Made by a program: the position numbers and the translations under genes. This document shows positions 13,609-22,811 of a stretch of DNA of 64,000 nucleotides, piece after piece. Numbering within the stretch: position 1 is the stretch's first letter; every line of letters begins with the position of its first letter. This DNA is from Paramagnetospirillum magneticum AMB-1 (GTDB taxonomy: Bacteria > Pseudomonadota > Alphaproteobacteria > Rhodospirillales > Magnetospirillaceae), in assembly GCF_000009985.1 (NCBI RefSeq), contig NC_007626.1:4693789-4757788 (forward strand), read 5' to 3'. Below the pieces are notes generated by a model, which was given only the letters and a program-made list of their open reading frames with translations, did not search any database and had not been told where the DNA came from.

Positions 13609-15573
13609 ATGCTCAAAATCCGGATACGAGAACAGCTCATCATCAGCTTTGCCGGCCTGCTGGCGGTGGTGGTGATCGGGGTGATGCCGCTGATGCTGCG
13701 TCAGGTTTCGGCCACCATCGTTCGCGCGGAAACCCGTGAACTTGAGGGGTTCAACCACGCCTTCGACGCCGCCGTCTCGGCTCAGTCGGGCATCGGCGCC
13801 GGCATGGCCTGGCTGGTCGCCGGCATTCCCGACGTCCAGACGGCGTTCAGCGGCGGCGACCGCGCCCGAATTTCCGGGCTGTTCCTGCCGGGCTTCGCCT
13901 CGCTGAAAGCCAAGGTCGGCGTCGATCAATTCCAGTTCCACCTGCCGCCGGCGACGTCGTTCCTGCGTCTGCACCTGCCCGACAAGTTCGGCGACGACCT
14001 CTCGGGCTTTCGCCAGACCGTGGTCGAGGCCAACCGCAAGAGCAGCGCGGTGGTCGGCCTGGAAAGCGGCGTTGGCGGACTGGGCGTCAGGGGGGTCGTC
14101 CCCGTGCTCTCCGATGGACGGGCGGTCGGCACCGTCGAATTCGGCATGTCGCTGGGCAAGCCCTTCGTCGAAGCCTTCAAGGCCCGCTACGGCGTCGACG
14201 TCACCATTCACGTCAAGGACGCCAAGACCGGAACCTTCAAGGTGCTGGCCGCGACCGCCGATCAGGCGGTTCTCGGCGAGGAAGACTGGTCCCGCGCCCT
14301 GACCGGCGCCAAGGTCATCCGCCAGGCCGAGCGCAGCGGGCTGCCGGTGGCGGCCCTGGCGGCGCCGATCCCCGACTATTCGGGCAAGCCGGCCGCCGTG
14401 GTCGAGATCGTCATGGACAGCCGCGACTATGCCGCCGAATACGTCGAAGCCCGCACCAATGCCATCATCGGCGCGGTGATCATCCTGGCCCTGGGGCTGC
14501 TGGCGGTATGGCTGCTGGCCCGCGGCATTTCCCTGCCGCTGCAGGGCATCACCAGGGTCATGCACACCCTGGCCGCCGGCGATCTCTCGGTGGAGGCGCC
14601 GTTCACCCACCGCGGCGACGAGGTCGGCGAGATGGCCCGGGCGGTCGAGGTGTTCAAGCGCAACGCCCTCGACAAGCGGCGGATGGAAGACGAGGCTCAG
14701 GAACTGCGCCGGCAGGAGGACCTCGCCCGGGCGGCCCGCGACGAAGCCGCCGCCGAACACGCTCTCGGCGTCCAGGCCAAGGTGGCGTCGGTCGACAAGG
14801 CCACCGACGCCATCCGCTCCACCGCCAAGGCCATGTCCCAGCGATCCGAACGTAGCGGCAGCCTCTCGCTGGACATGGGCGACGCCGCCCAGATCACCAG
14901 CGAACGGGCCACCGTCGTGTCCGAGGCCACCCGCCAGCTGGCCCTGTCCGTGGATGAAATCGCCCATCAGGTCAGTTGCGCCAACGACGTGACCCAAAAG
15001 ACGGTGGCCAGCGTGGAAGAGACGGCCTCCCAGATGGAGGGGCTGTCGACGGCGGTCCGCGCCATCGGCGACATCGTCCATCTGATCAGCGACATCGCGT
15101 CGCAAACCAACCTGCTGGCGCTGAACGCCACCATCGAGGCGGCCCGGGCGGGCGAAGCCGGCAAGGGTTTCGCCGTGGTGGCGGGCGAGGTCAAGCATCT
15201 GGCCAACCAGACCGCCCGGGCCACCGAGGACATCTCGCGCCAGGTCGAAGGCATCCAGGATTCCACCCAGGGCATGGCCGAGCGCATCGGCGAGGTGGTG
15301 GGCCTGATCCGCACCTTGGATGGTGTGTCGTCGGCCATCGCCGGCGCCATACAGCAGCAGGATGCCGCCACCCGCGAGATCGCCTCCAACGTCGAACAGG
15401 TGGCCCGGCAGGCCGACAAGGTCTCGGGCGCGGTCAGCCAGTTGGCGCAGGCCTCGGCCAAGACCTGTGCCGGCACCATCCGGGTGATGTGGAGCGCCAA
15501 GGGGCTGGCCCAGACCGTGGACGGCCTGACCAGCGAGACCGAAAGCTTCCTCGGCCGGCTGCATGGGCAGTAG
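13609..15573 (+). CDS. methyl-accepting chemotaxis protein
   Basis: A 654-aa chemoreceptor. A first transmembrane helix (residues ~9-29) and a second (~285-303) flank a periplasmic Cache-type sensor domain with the motifs FQFHLPPATSFLRLH and GVVPVLSDGRAVGTVEFGMS. HAMP (~304-356) and the MCP signalling domain follow, with hairpin-tip motif IASQTNLLALNATIEAARAG near 497. The start MLKIRIREQL is the residue where the real protein begins; the open frame upstream is not coding-like. It signals to CheA/CheW encoded elsewhere. The spacer 13353-13608 holds no gene and should contain the divergent promoters. Confidence 0.9.
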   Translation: MLKIRIREQLIISFAGLLAVVVIGVMPLMLRQVSATIVRAETRELEGFNHAFDAAVSAQSGIGAGMAWLVAGIPDVQTAFSGGDRARISGLFLPGFASLKAKVGVDQFQFHLPPATSFLRLHLPDKFGDDLSGFRQTVVEANRKSSAVVGLESGVGGLGVRGVVPVLSDGRAVGTVEFGMSLGKPFVEAFKARYGVDVTIHVKDAKTGTFKVLAATADQAVLGEEDWSRALTGAKVIRQAERSGLPVAALAAPIPDYSGKPAAVVEIVMDSRDYAAEYVEARTNAIIGAVIILALGLLAVWLLARGISLPLQGITRVMHTLAAGDLSVEAPFTHRGDEVGEMARAVEVFKRNALDKRRMEDEAQELRRQEDLARAARDEAAAEHALGVQAKVASVDKATDAIRSTAKAMSQRSERSGSLSLDMGDAAQITSERATVVSEATRQLALSVDEIAHQVSCANDVTQKTVASVEETASQMEGLSTAVRAIGDIVHLISDIASQTNLLALNATIEAARAGEAGKGFAVVAGEVKHLANQTARATEDISRQVEGIQDSTQGMAERIGEVVGLIRTLDGVSSAIAGAIQQQDAATREIASNVEQVARQADKVSGAVSQLAQASAKTCAGTIRVMWSAKGLAQTVDGLTSETESFLGRLHGQ

Positions 15574-15640
15574 AGTTCTTCGCACTTAAGCTGAATCTGA
15601 GAGTCGAGGAACTCTTAAGCCCGAGCGGTGATTGAGCCCT

Positions 15641-15659
15641 GAAAAAGCGGCGCTTTTTC
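15641..15659 (+). terminator. terminator hairpin after the chemoreceptor gene
   Basis: GAAAAAGCG-G-CGCTTTTTC, a compact inverted repeat whose arms supply A- and T-runs on both strands. It lies between the convergent chemoreceptor and Hsp70-like genes. A looser repeat around 15670-15700 (TGAAGTGCTTCA, ATGCACTTCAAG) may add to it. Confidence 0.6.
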
Positions 15660-15709
15660 TTACAGACAGACACCTGAAGTGCTTCAGATGCACTTCAAGT
15701 CAGAGCGCC

Positions 15710-16996
15710 TCAGCCGCCGAACATTTCCCGGGCGCGCTGGGCAAGGCCGGTGGCCACCGAGATGAACTCGCCGCCGGCGCTGAGGCGGTCGGCGCCGAAG
15801 CGGTCGGCGAAAATGGCGCGCACCGCCGGCACCAGGGACGAGCCGCCGGTCAGGAAGACCCGGTCCACCTGGGCCAGCCCGGTGCCGGTGCTGGCCAGCA
15901 ATCCGTCGACGCAGGTCTCGATGGCGGCCAGTTCCTTGCCGATCCAGCCTTCGAACTCGGCGCGGGTGATGCGGCGCTCCACCACCACCGGGTCATGGTC
16001 GAAGCGCAGCAGGGTCTCGTCGGCCCGCGACAGGTCGCGCTTGGCCTGCTCCACCGCGCGGTAAAGGTGATAGCCGAGATTGTGCTCGATCAGCGCCAGC
16101 AATTGCTCCACCTGATCGGGGTGCTCCACATGGCGCTGCAGGTCGTGCAGCAGGCGCAGCGTCGAGGGCGTGTTCAGGAAGGCGACGTGGTGCCAGCGCT
16201 CCAGCTTGGCGTACACCCAGGCCGGCATGGGCAGGACCTTGCCGTCGCTAACATAGGTGGTGCGCTTGCCGAAATGCTCGGACAGGCCGTGCTCGACCAT
16301 GCGGCGGTCGAAGGCGTCACCGGCGATGCCGACACCGGCGGTGCCGATGATGGCGTCTTCGGGCCGAGCCAGCCCGGCGCGCCCCGGCCCCAGGCGGATC
16401 AGGCAGAAATCGCTGGTGCCGCCGCCGAAATCGGCCACCAGCACGGTCTGGTCCTGCTTCAGCGTGCTTTCGTAGTAATAGGCGGCGGCGATGGGCTCGT
16501 ACTCGAACTCCACCTGATGGATGCCGGCCTTGGCGAAAGCCTGAAGCAACCGGCCGGTGGCATAGGCATCCTCTTCCTCGCCGCCCTCGGCGACAAAGCG
16601 CACCGGGCGTCCGGCCACCACCTTTTCGACCGTGGCGCCCGCCGCCTCGGCGGTCGCCCTCAGCCGCGAGACGATCAGGGCCACCAACTCCTCCAGGGAA
16701 TAGGCCCTGCCATAGATGGCGGTGCTGGTGAACGACCGGCTGGTCAGGTAGGACTTGAAGGATTGCAGGAAACGGCAATCCCCGTCGCCGTGCAGATAGG
16801 CCTCGATGGCGTCATGGCCGACCTGGGGCACAATCCGGCGCTGGGCGTCGCGCCGGGCATTCTCGAAAGCCAGCACCGAGCGCAGCGTCGAGGCGGGGCC
16901 GGCCGTGGTGGCGAAGTCCAGCACGCCGACGCTCCCGTCGGCTCCGGCCAGGGCGACCGCGCTGTTGGTGGTGCCGAAATCCATTCCGACGAACAT
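15710..16996 (-). CDS. yegD: YegD-like Hsp70-family chaperone ATPase
   Basis: A 428-aa member of the actin/Hsp70 ATPase superfamily, without a peptide-binding domain. Visible motifs are phosphate-1 MDFGTTNSAVAL (residues 5-16), phosphate-2 VADFGGGTSDF near 190, and the adenosine motif FLTGGSSLVPAV near 390. It matches the length (E. coli YegD, 450 aa) and motif order of YegD, a poorly characterised Hsp70 homologue. It probably acts as an ATP-dependent folding or regulatory factor in the cytoplasm; the client is unknown. Confidence 0.85.
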   Translation of the reverse strand: MFVGMDFGTTNSAVALAGADGSVGVLDFATTAGPASTLRSVLAFENARRDAQRRIVPQVGHDAIEAYLHGDGDCRFLQSFKSYLTSRSFTSTAIYGRAYSLEELVALIVSRLRATAEAAGATVEKVVAGRPVRFVAEGGEEEDAYATGRLLQAFAKAGIHQVEFEYEPIAAAYYYESTLKQDQTVLVADFGGGTSDFCLIRLGPGRAGLARPEDAIIGTAGVGIAGDAFDRRMVEHGLSEHFGKRTTYVSDGKVLPMPAWVYAKLERWHHVAFLNTPSTLRLLHDLQRHVEHPDQVEQLLALIEHNLGYHLYRAVEQAKRDLSRADETLLRFDHDPVVVERRITRAEFEGWIGKELAAIETCVDGLLASTGTGLAQVDRVFLTGGSSLVPAVRAIFADRFGADRLSAGGEFISVATGLAQRAREMFGG

Positions 16997-17268
16997 GAGA
17001 TGACCCTGTGTGAGACGCCTGACGGGGCGGCGGGGTCGCAGTCATAGTGTCGGCACCACGAAAACGCCAGACCGATTTCTTTGGTCCCCACCCCACCCCG
17101 CGACCCGTCGCGGGGCCAAACGGCAAGGAAAGCCGGTGGAAACCTCTTCTTTTGCATACCCGCTCTGGCCCGTTTGAAGGGTTTTCTTCGGAACGGGATG
17201 GATGGATTATCCTTATGGGAAATGTGGGTATGGTGTGCCGAGGGGCACCGGGCAAGGGGGGAAATCTC

Positions 17269-18768
17269 ATGGCTGAAAGCAAAGCGGTCACCCCGGTCGA
17301 AGGGGTATCGGGGCGAACCGAGATTCTGGGGCTTGGGGTGGCGCTGGCCGCCCTGGTCGCCATCATCTTGCTGCCGCTTCCGGCGGGCCTGCATCCGGCG
17401 GGATTGCGCATGATGGCCATCATGGTCTTTGCCGTGATCATCTGGATGACCGAGGCCGTGCCCTACGCGGTCAGCGCCGCGGTCATCGTCTCGCTGATCG
17501 CCCTGGCCCTGGGCCTGGGACCGGCCTTGGCCGACCCCACCAAGCTGATGGGGTCCTCCAAGGCCCTGGGCATGGCCCTGTCCGGCTTTTCCAACACCGC
17601 CTTCGCCCTGGTGGCCGGCGCCATGTTCATCTCGGCGGCCATGATGATCACCGGGCTGGACAAGCGCATCGCCCTGGTGATCCTGTCGCGCCTGGGCGCC
17701 CGCACCGGCCGGGTGCTGGCCGGGGTCATCTTCACCGGCTTCGCCCTCAGCTTCCTGGTGCCGTCCACCACCGCCCGGGTGTCGTGCATGGTCCCCATCG
17801 TCATGGGCATCATCGTGGCCTTCGGGGTGGACAGGCGCTCGCGCTTCGCCGCCGTGCTGATGATCGCCACCGCCCAGGCGGATTCCCTGTGGAACGTCGG
17901 CATCAAGACGGCGGCGGCGCAGAACATGATCGCCGTCAGCTTCATCGAGAAGCAGTTGCACTATTCCGTCAGCTGGCTGGAATGGTTCGTGGCGGCGGCG
18001 CCGTTCTCGGCGGTCATGTCGGTGATCTTGTACTTCCTGCTGATGAAGCTGCTGCCGCCCGAGGTGGATGAGATCGAGGGCGGCAAGGCCACCATCGCCG
18101 CCAAGCTGGCCGAGCTTGGCCCCATGACCGCGGGCGAGAAGAAGCTGCTGACCATCTCGCTGATCCTGCTGTGCTTCTGGACCACCGAGAAGGTGCTGCA
18201 CGACTTCGACACCTCCACCACCACCATGGTGGCCATCACCCTGATGCTGGTGCCGCGCATCGGCGTCATGGATTGGAAGGACGCCCAGGCCCGCATCGGC
18301 TGGGGCACCCTGATTCTGTTCGGGGTGGGCATCAGCCTGGGCCAATGCCTGCTCGACACCGGCGCCGCGTCCTGGATGGCCAAATACATCGTGGCCACCT
18401 TCGGCATGGAGAACTTCCCGGCCATCGGCATCGTCGCGGTACTGGCCCTGTTCCTGATCGTGGTGCATCTGGGCTTCGCCAGCGCCACCGGCCTGGCGGC
18501 GGCGATGATCCCCATCATCATCGCCGTGCTGCAAAGCATCAAGACGCCGGGCATCAACATCGTGGGCATGACCATGATCGCCCAGTACGTAGTGAGCTTC
18601 GGCTTCATCCTGCCAGTGAACGCGCCCCAGAATATGGTGGTCTATTGCACCGAGACCTTCCAGTCCAAGGACTTCATCCGGACCGGCATCCCGCTGACCA
18701 TCATCGCCTACATCATGATCCTGGTCATGAGCGCCACCTACTGGCGCTGGCTGGGCCTGACGGGATAG
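17269..18768 (+). CDS. DASS/SLC13-family sodium:anion (dicarboxylate) symporter
   Basis: A 499-aa integral membrane protein with about 11-12 hydrophobic segments. SNTAFALVAGAMFIS, LVPSTTARVSCMVPI and FILPVNAPQNMVVYCTE are the paired SNT/NAPxN-type signatures of the DASS family (CitT, DcuABC-like, SLC13), which import di- or tricarboxylates or sulfate with sodium. The ATG at 17269 follows AAGGGGGGAAA; the longer open frame before it reads through noncoding sequence. Substrate is not predictable from sequence. Monocistronic, followed by a strong hairpin. Confidence 0.88.
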   Translation: MAESKAVTPVEGVSGRTEILGLGVALAALVAIILLPLPAGLHPAGLRMMAIMVFAVIIWMTEAVPYAVSAAVIVSLIALALGLGPALADPTKLMGSSKALGMALSGFSNTAFALVAGAMFISAAMMITGLDKRIALVILSRLGARTGRVLAGVIFTGFALSFLVPSTTARVSCMVPIVMGIIVAFGVDRRSRFAAVLMIATAQADSLWNVGIKTAAAQNMIAVSFIEKQLHYSVSWLEWFVAAAPFSAVMSVILYFLLMKLLPPEVDEIEGGKATIAAKLAELGPMTAGEKKLLTISLILLCFWTTEKVLHDFDTSTTTMVAITLMLVPRIGVMDWKDAQARIGWGTLILFGVGISLGQCLLDTGAASWMAKYIVATFGMENFPAIGIVAVLALFLIVVHLGFASATGLAAAMIPIIIAVLQSIKTPGINIVGMTMIAQYVVSFGFILPVNAPQNMVVYCTETFQSKDFIRTGIPLTIIAYIMILVMSATYWRWLGLTG

Positions 18769-18774
18769 AAACGA

Positions 18775-18810
18775 CTCGGGGCCGCCTTCCTTGCGGAAAG
18801 CGGCCCCGAG
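18775..18810. terminator. hairpin between the DASS transporter and irr
   Basis: An 11-bp perfect stem, CTCGGGGCCGC / GCGGCCCCGAG with a 14-base loop, in the convergent gap. T-runs are weak on both sides. Confidence 0.6.
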
Positions 18811-18850
18811 CCGGTTCGTTCCCTTGGAGAAGAGGGAACCTGTAAACGCG

Positions 18851-19270
18851 TCAGCCGTCCACCCGGACGATCACCTCGACCCGGCTGATGTTCAGCCCCT
18901 CGGGCGCGCTGGGCACCTTGGAGACGGCGATCAGATCGCCGGGGATGTCGCACAGCTTGCCGCTCTTCTCATAGAAGAAGTGGTGGTGGTCGCTGGTATT
19001 GGTGTCGAAATAGGACCGGCCGGCATCCACCACGATCTCGCGCAGCAGGCCCACATCGGTGAACTGGTGCAGCGTGTTGTAGACGGTGGCCAGCGAGACC
19101 CGGATGCTCGACGACAGCGCCTCGGTGTGCAGCTGCTCGGCCGAGATGTGGCGGTCACCGCTATCGAACAGCAGGCGGGCCAGGGCAAGACGCTGACGGG
19201 TCGGGCGCAGCCCCACGGCGCGAAGCCGGTCCAAGGCGTGGCTGTAGGGGCGAACGGTAATCATGGTCAT
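18851..19270 (-). CDS. irr: Irr-type Fur-family iron regulator
   Basis: A 139-aa Fur-family repressor. Helix-turn-helix region GLRPTRQRLALARLLF (20-35) and SLATVYNTLHQF (59-70) precede the dimerisation domain. The run SDHHHFFY (93-100) contains the HHH motif that binds haem in rhizobial Irr, and the sequence follows Irr rather than Fur or Zur. Irr controls iron and haem genes in Alphaproteobacteria according to haem status. Two ATGs (19270, 19264) are possible; neither has a strong ribosome site. An IS element begins 49 bp upstream, so its native promoter has been moved away. Confidence 0.87.
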   Translation of the reverse strand: MTMITVRPYSHALDRLRAVGLRPTRQRLALARLLFDSGDRHISAEQLHTEALSSSIRVSLATVYNTLHQFTDVGLLREIVVDAGRSYFDTNTSDHHHFFYEKSGKLCDIPGDLIAVSKVPSAPEGLNISRVEVIVRVDG

Positions 19271-19319
19271 GGTGGCATCCGCCCTTTCGGGGTGGGGTGG
19301 CGTCGATTGATCTATCTCA

Positions 19320-20258
19320 GAGGCCGTCCGGAAGGTTCTTGAATCAGGTGAATCGGTTATGATTCCATGGGTCTCCAGAGAAATGCTGGGGGCGCCATGT
19401 GGACCAAGGACAACCGACGGCTCTATGAGCGGAGCGGACTTCGCTATCCAAGTGATCTGACGGATGAGGAATGGTCGCTGGTGGCGCCGCTGATCCCACC
19501 GGCAAAGCGCGGCGGGCGCCAGCGAACGGTGGATCTTCGTGAAGTGGTGAATGGGATCTTCTACGTGTTGATGACCGGTTGCCAGTGGCGAGCATTGCCC
19601 ACGGACCTGCCGCCCAAAAGCACGGTGCATGAATATCTTGGGCTGTGGGAATGGGATGGCACGCTGGCACGCCTCCATCACGCCCTGTTCATCGAGGTGC
19701 GGGAACTCTCCGGCAAAGAAGCCAGCCCGACGGCGGCGATCATAGACAGCCAGAGCGTCAAGGGCGCGGAAAAAGGGGGGCGCGGATTGATCCATCGGGC
19801 TACGACGCTGGGAAGAAGGTCAAAGGCAAGAAGCGGCACATCGTCGTCGATACGCTTGGCTTGATCCTCGCGGCTCATGTCCAACCGGCCGATGTCCAGG
19901 ATCGTGATGGCGGATTGCCGGTCCTCAAGGAGGTCCGGCGCCTCTTCCCCTTCATCGTTCGGGTGTTCGCTGATGGCGGCTACCAGGGGGCCGCCACCGC
20001 GGCAGCCGTCCGCGCACTCGGGGCGTGGCACCTGGAAATCGTCAAACGCTCCGACACCGCCAAGGGGTTCGAAGTTCTGCCAAAGCGGTGGATCGTTGAG
20101 CGCACCTTCGGGTGGCTGGGGCGTTGTCGCCGTCTCGCCAAGGACTTCGAGAATCTCGCCAGGATGGCGCTGGCGTTTCTTCGCCTCGCCATGATCCGCC
20201 TCATGCTGCGAAGGATAGCAAGACACCGGAAATCATAGGAAACTTCACGGACGGACTC
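19320..20258 (+). mobile_element. IS5-family insertion sequence (IS427-like group), 939 bp
   Basis: Ends are imperfect inverted repeats, GAGGCCGTCCGGAAGG on the left against GAGTCCGTCCGTGAAG read inward from the right. Both flanks carry TCA (19317-19319 and 20259-20261), a 3-bp target duplication of the TNA type. It encodes one transposase in two frames. It has inserted between irr and its upstream region, transcribed away from irr. Confidence 0.88.
19397..20238 (+). CDS. IS5-family DDE transposase with -1 frameshift
   Basis: The first frame begins MWTKDNRRLYERSGLRYPSD and carries a helix-turn-helix region and the first catalytic Asp (AAIIDSQSVKG). The second frame gives GYDAGKKVKGKKRH, the second Asp (VFADGGYQG) and the Glu (ERTFGWLGRCRRL). 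Around 19770 the run AAAAAGGGGGG allows -1 slippage from EKGG into GGARIDPSGYD, giving a fusion of about 280 aa, the normal length for this group. The frameshift therefore looks programmed rather than a lesion, so the element may be active. Confidence 0.85.
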
Positions 20259-20414
20259 TCAACGCTAGCATGGAGTTCTTCGAAAAACAAAGTCCTTAAC
20301 GCCAATTTTTGTGGCAGTTAGGGCTTTGGTATTAATGAGTTAGTCGTAACAGCCATTTTTCATACATGGTTACGCGCCCGGGCGATTTCCATAGGTTGCC
20401 TCACGTCCGGCCGC

Positions 20415-20870
20415 TCAGGCCCGCTCGGGAGCCTCCCAGGGGAAGACCAGCCAGGTTTTCTGACCCACGTCCTCCACATGGGTGTGGACCAGGGGCCGGC
20501 CCGAGGGCTTGGCGTAGAGGGTGGCGTAATGGCCGCCCGGCAGCATGTCGCGGATGGCCTGGGCGGTGCGCCCGGTATCCACCAGATCGTCCACCACCAG
20601 CCAGCCGGTGCCGTCGCCCGGAACCCGCTTGAGGATTTCCAGGTCATGGCGCGTGCTTTCATCATAGCCGGCGATGCACACGGTATCCACCTGCCGAATT
20701 CCCAACTCGGTGGCCAGGATGGCGGCGGGGACCAGCCCGCCGCGGGCCACGGCGATGATTCCGGTGAACGGCCCCTTGTCCCTGAGCTTGCGGGCCAGCC
20801 GGCGCGACACCGAATGGATCTCTTCCCACGACAGGGAACAGGCATGAGAAAAGGCGGGATCGAGGGTCAT
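20415..20870 (-). CDS. gpt: xanthine(-guanine) phosphoribosyltransferase
   Basis: A 151-aa purine-salvage enzyme that attaches 5-phosphoribose from PRPP to xanthine or guanine. It has the type I PRTase PRPP-binding loop VVDDLVDTGRT (~91-101), an upstream ARGGLVPAA loop, and the length of E. coli Gpt (152 aa). It is divergent from the gamma-glutamyltransferase gene. The spacer 20262-20414, between the IS and the gpt stop, is AT-rich and holds no gene; it probably contains the displaced irr promoter. Confidence 0.88.
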   Translation of the reverse strand: MTLDPAFSHACSLSWEEIHSVSRRLARKLRDKGPFTGIIAVARGGLVPAAILATELGIRQVDTVCIAGYDESTRHDLEILKRVPGDGTGWLVVDDLVDTGRTAQAIRDMLPGGHYATLYAKPSGRPLVHTHVEDVGQKTWLVFPWEAPERA

Positions 20871-20965
20871 GGCGGTCCGGTTGCATAATGAGCGGTATCG
20901 CCACTCTGGACGGCGGGCGGCAATTTCGCAACAATCGCCCAGCCACCGATAGGAACAGCCGCCCG

Positions 20966-22561
20966 ATGCTCAATTCTCCCATGGCCCGCCGGGGCATGGT
21001 CACCTCGCCCCACCACCTCGCCTCCCAGGCGGGGCTTGCCGTGTTGCGCGAAGGCGGCACCGCCATCGAGGCGGCCATCGCCACCGCCGCGACCCTGGGC
21101 GTGGTGTATCCCCACATGACCGGCCTGGGCGGCGATGCCTTCTGGCTGATCGCCGAGCCGGGCAAGCCGCCGGTCTCCATCGACGGCTCGGGCGCCGCCG
21201 GGGCCAAGGTGGACCTCGACCTCTATCGCAAGGCCGGGCACAAGCGCATTCCCACCCGGGGGCCGCTGGCCGCCAACACCGTGGCCGGCGCCGTCTCCAG
21301 CTGGCAACTGGCGCTGGACGTCTCGGGCCATTGGGGTGGCCGGCTGCCGCTGCGCCGCCTGTTCGAGGACGCGGTCTTCGCGGCGCGGGAAGGGTTTGCC
21401 GTGTCGCGCCATCAGGCCGCCGCCACCCAGCGCGGGCTGGCCGACCTGAAGCGCCAGCCGGGCTTCGCCGAGACCTTCCTGGCCAAGCGCAAGGCCCCCG
21501 CTCCGGGTTCGGTGCTGCGCCTGCCGGCCCTGGCCGACACGCTGGAACGGCTGGCCAATGCCGGGCTGGACGATTTCTATCGCGGCGAGGTGGCCCGCGC
21601 CGTGGCCGCCGGGCTGCAGGCGGCGGGGTCGCCGCTGCGGGCCGAGGATCTGGCCCGCCATCGCGGCATGCGCCGCCGGCCCCTATCCCTCAACCTGCCC
21701 TGCGGCCACCTGTTCAACACCGCGCCGCCGACCCAGGGTCTGGCCTCGCTGGTCCTGCTGGGACTTTACCAGCGGCTGGGGGTGACCGAGGCCGACGGCT
21801 TCGACCATATCCACGGGCTGGTGGAGGCGGCCAAGCTGGCCTATCGCGTGCGCGACGCCCATGTCACCGATCCCGCCCGCATGTCCATCCACGCCACCAC
21901 CTATCTCGAGGACGGCGTCCTCGACCGCATGGCCTGGGAGATCGACAAGGCCAAGGCCAGCCCGCTGCCCGGCGCCGGGGCCGAGGGCGACACCGTCTGG
22001 CTGGGCGTCATCGACGGCCAGGGCCGCGCCGTCAGCTTCATCCAGAGCCTGTTCCATGCCTATGGCTCGGGCGTCGTGCTGCCCGAGGTGGGGCTGGTGT
22101 GGCAGAACCGGGGCTGCTCGTTCAGCCTGGACCCCCTGCACCGCAACTCCCTGGAGCCCCGGCGGCGGCCCTTCCACACCCTGTCGCCCGGTCTGGCGCG
22201 CCTCAAGGACGGCCGCACCATGGTCTACGGTACCATGGGCGGCGACGCCCAGCCCATGGTCCAGGCCGAGGTCTTCACCCGGGTGGCGCTCTATGGCCAG
22301 GGGCTGCAGCCGGCGGTGTCGGCGCCGCGCTGGTGCCTGGCCCGCGGCCTGGACGGCGCCCCCGCTCCGGCGGGCATTCAACTGGAAAGCCGTTTCGCCC
22401 CCCAGGTGATCCAACGCCTGGAACAGGCGGGGCATCAGCTCCAGGTGGTGGGCGAGTGGGACTCGCTGCTGGGCCATGCCGGGGCGCTGCTGCGCCGTGC
22501 CGACGGCATCATCGAAGGAGCCGCCGACCCCCGCGCCGATGGCGTGGTGGCGGCATTTTGA
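20966..22561 (+). CDS. gamma-glutamyltransferase family protein
   Basis: A 531-aa Ntn-hydrolase related to gamma-glutamyltransferases and cephalosporin acylases, which mature by self-cleavage before a catalytic Thr. The N-terminal half starts ARRGMVTSPHHLASQAG with GGTAIEAAIATAATLG, typical of the large subunit. The likely nucleophile is the Thr of EGDTVWLGVID near residue 343, followed by TMGGDAQPMVQ. No signal peptide is visible, so it may be cytoplasmic, unlike classical periplasmic Ggt. The start at 20966 (MLNSPMARRG) follows AGGAA; an in-frame ATG at 20888 would add residues atypical of the family. Confidence 0.83.
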   Translation: MLNSPMARRGMVTSPHHLASQAGLAVLREGGTAIEAAIATAATLGVVYPHMTGLGGDAFWLIAEPGKPPVSIDGSGAAGAKVDLDLYRKAGHKRIPTRGPLAANTVAGAVSSWQLALDVSGHWGGRLPLRRLFEDAVFAAREGFAVSRHQAAATQRGLADLKRQPGFAETFLAKRKAPAPGSVLRLPALADTLERLANAGLDDFYRGEVARAVAAGLQAAGSPLRAEDLARHRGMRRRPLSLNLPCGHLFNTAPPTQGLASLVLLGLYQRLGVTEADGFDHIHGLVEAAKLAYRVRDAHVTDPARMSIHATTYLEDGVLDRMAWEIDKAKASPLPGAGAEGDTVWLGVIDGQGRAVSFIQSLFHAYGSGVVLPEVGLVWQNRGCSFSLDPLHRNSLEPRRRPFHTLSPGLARLKDGRTMVYGTMGGDAQPMVQAEVFTRVALYGQGLQPAVSAPRWCLARGLDGAPAPAGIQLESRFAPQVIQRLEQAGHQLQVVGEWDSLLGHAGALLRRADGIIEGAADPRADGVVAAF

Positions 22562-22578
22562 CGAGAGGATAGGAGCAT

Positions 22579-22800
22579 ATGGGTACCATTGTGCTGAAAC
22601 ACGTTCCCGAGGACCGCGTCAACGGCCGCGAGATCGTCGATACCGGTGTTCTCATGATGGGCCTGGAGGGAGACAATGTTCATTGCGGCGTCTGCGGCCG
22701 TGAGATGATGCACGACGTTCCCATCCGGACCATGAAGGTCAATCTGGTCTACCGCTGTGCCGGCTGCGATTCGCTCAACGAGCTGCCGCCGGACGCTTAG
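22579..22800 (+). CDS. small zinc-ribbon protein of unknown function
   Basis: A 73-aa protein with two CxxC pairs, C36-C39 (CGVCGRE) and C60-C63 (CAGC), spaced as in a zinc ribbon. It begins 17 nt after the gamma-glutamyltransferase stop with GAGAGGATAGGAG before the ATG, and is followed 11 nt later by the glutathione transferase gene. The three genes probably form one operon. A nucleic-acid or protein-binding role is possible; no family is recognised. Confidence 0.7.
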   Translation: MGTIVLKHVPEDRVNGREIVDTGVLMMGLEGDNVHCGVCGREMMHDVPIRTMKVNLVYRCAGCDSLNELPPDA

Positions 22801-22811
22801 GAGTAGAACCC

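Noticed and set aside
13519..15585. Very long minus-strand open frame opposite the chemoreceptor gene
   Set aside because: High-GC DNA gives long antisense frames. The composition (Gly/Ala/Arg/Asp, no motifs) is that of a shadow of the plus-strand MCP gene, whose domains are clear.
16744..18534. Long His/Asp/Gly-rich minus-strand frame opposite the DASS transporter
   Set aside because: It is an antisense shadow of a hydrophobic membrane-protein gene; unlike the 51386 His-rich gene it has no ribosome site and the opposite strand is clearly coding.
19397..20238. Transposase as a broken pseudogene
   Set aside because: The frame change occurs at an A5G6 run where -1 slippage restores the full DDE protein, as in programmed frameshifting of this IS group; ends and target duplication are intact.
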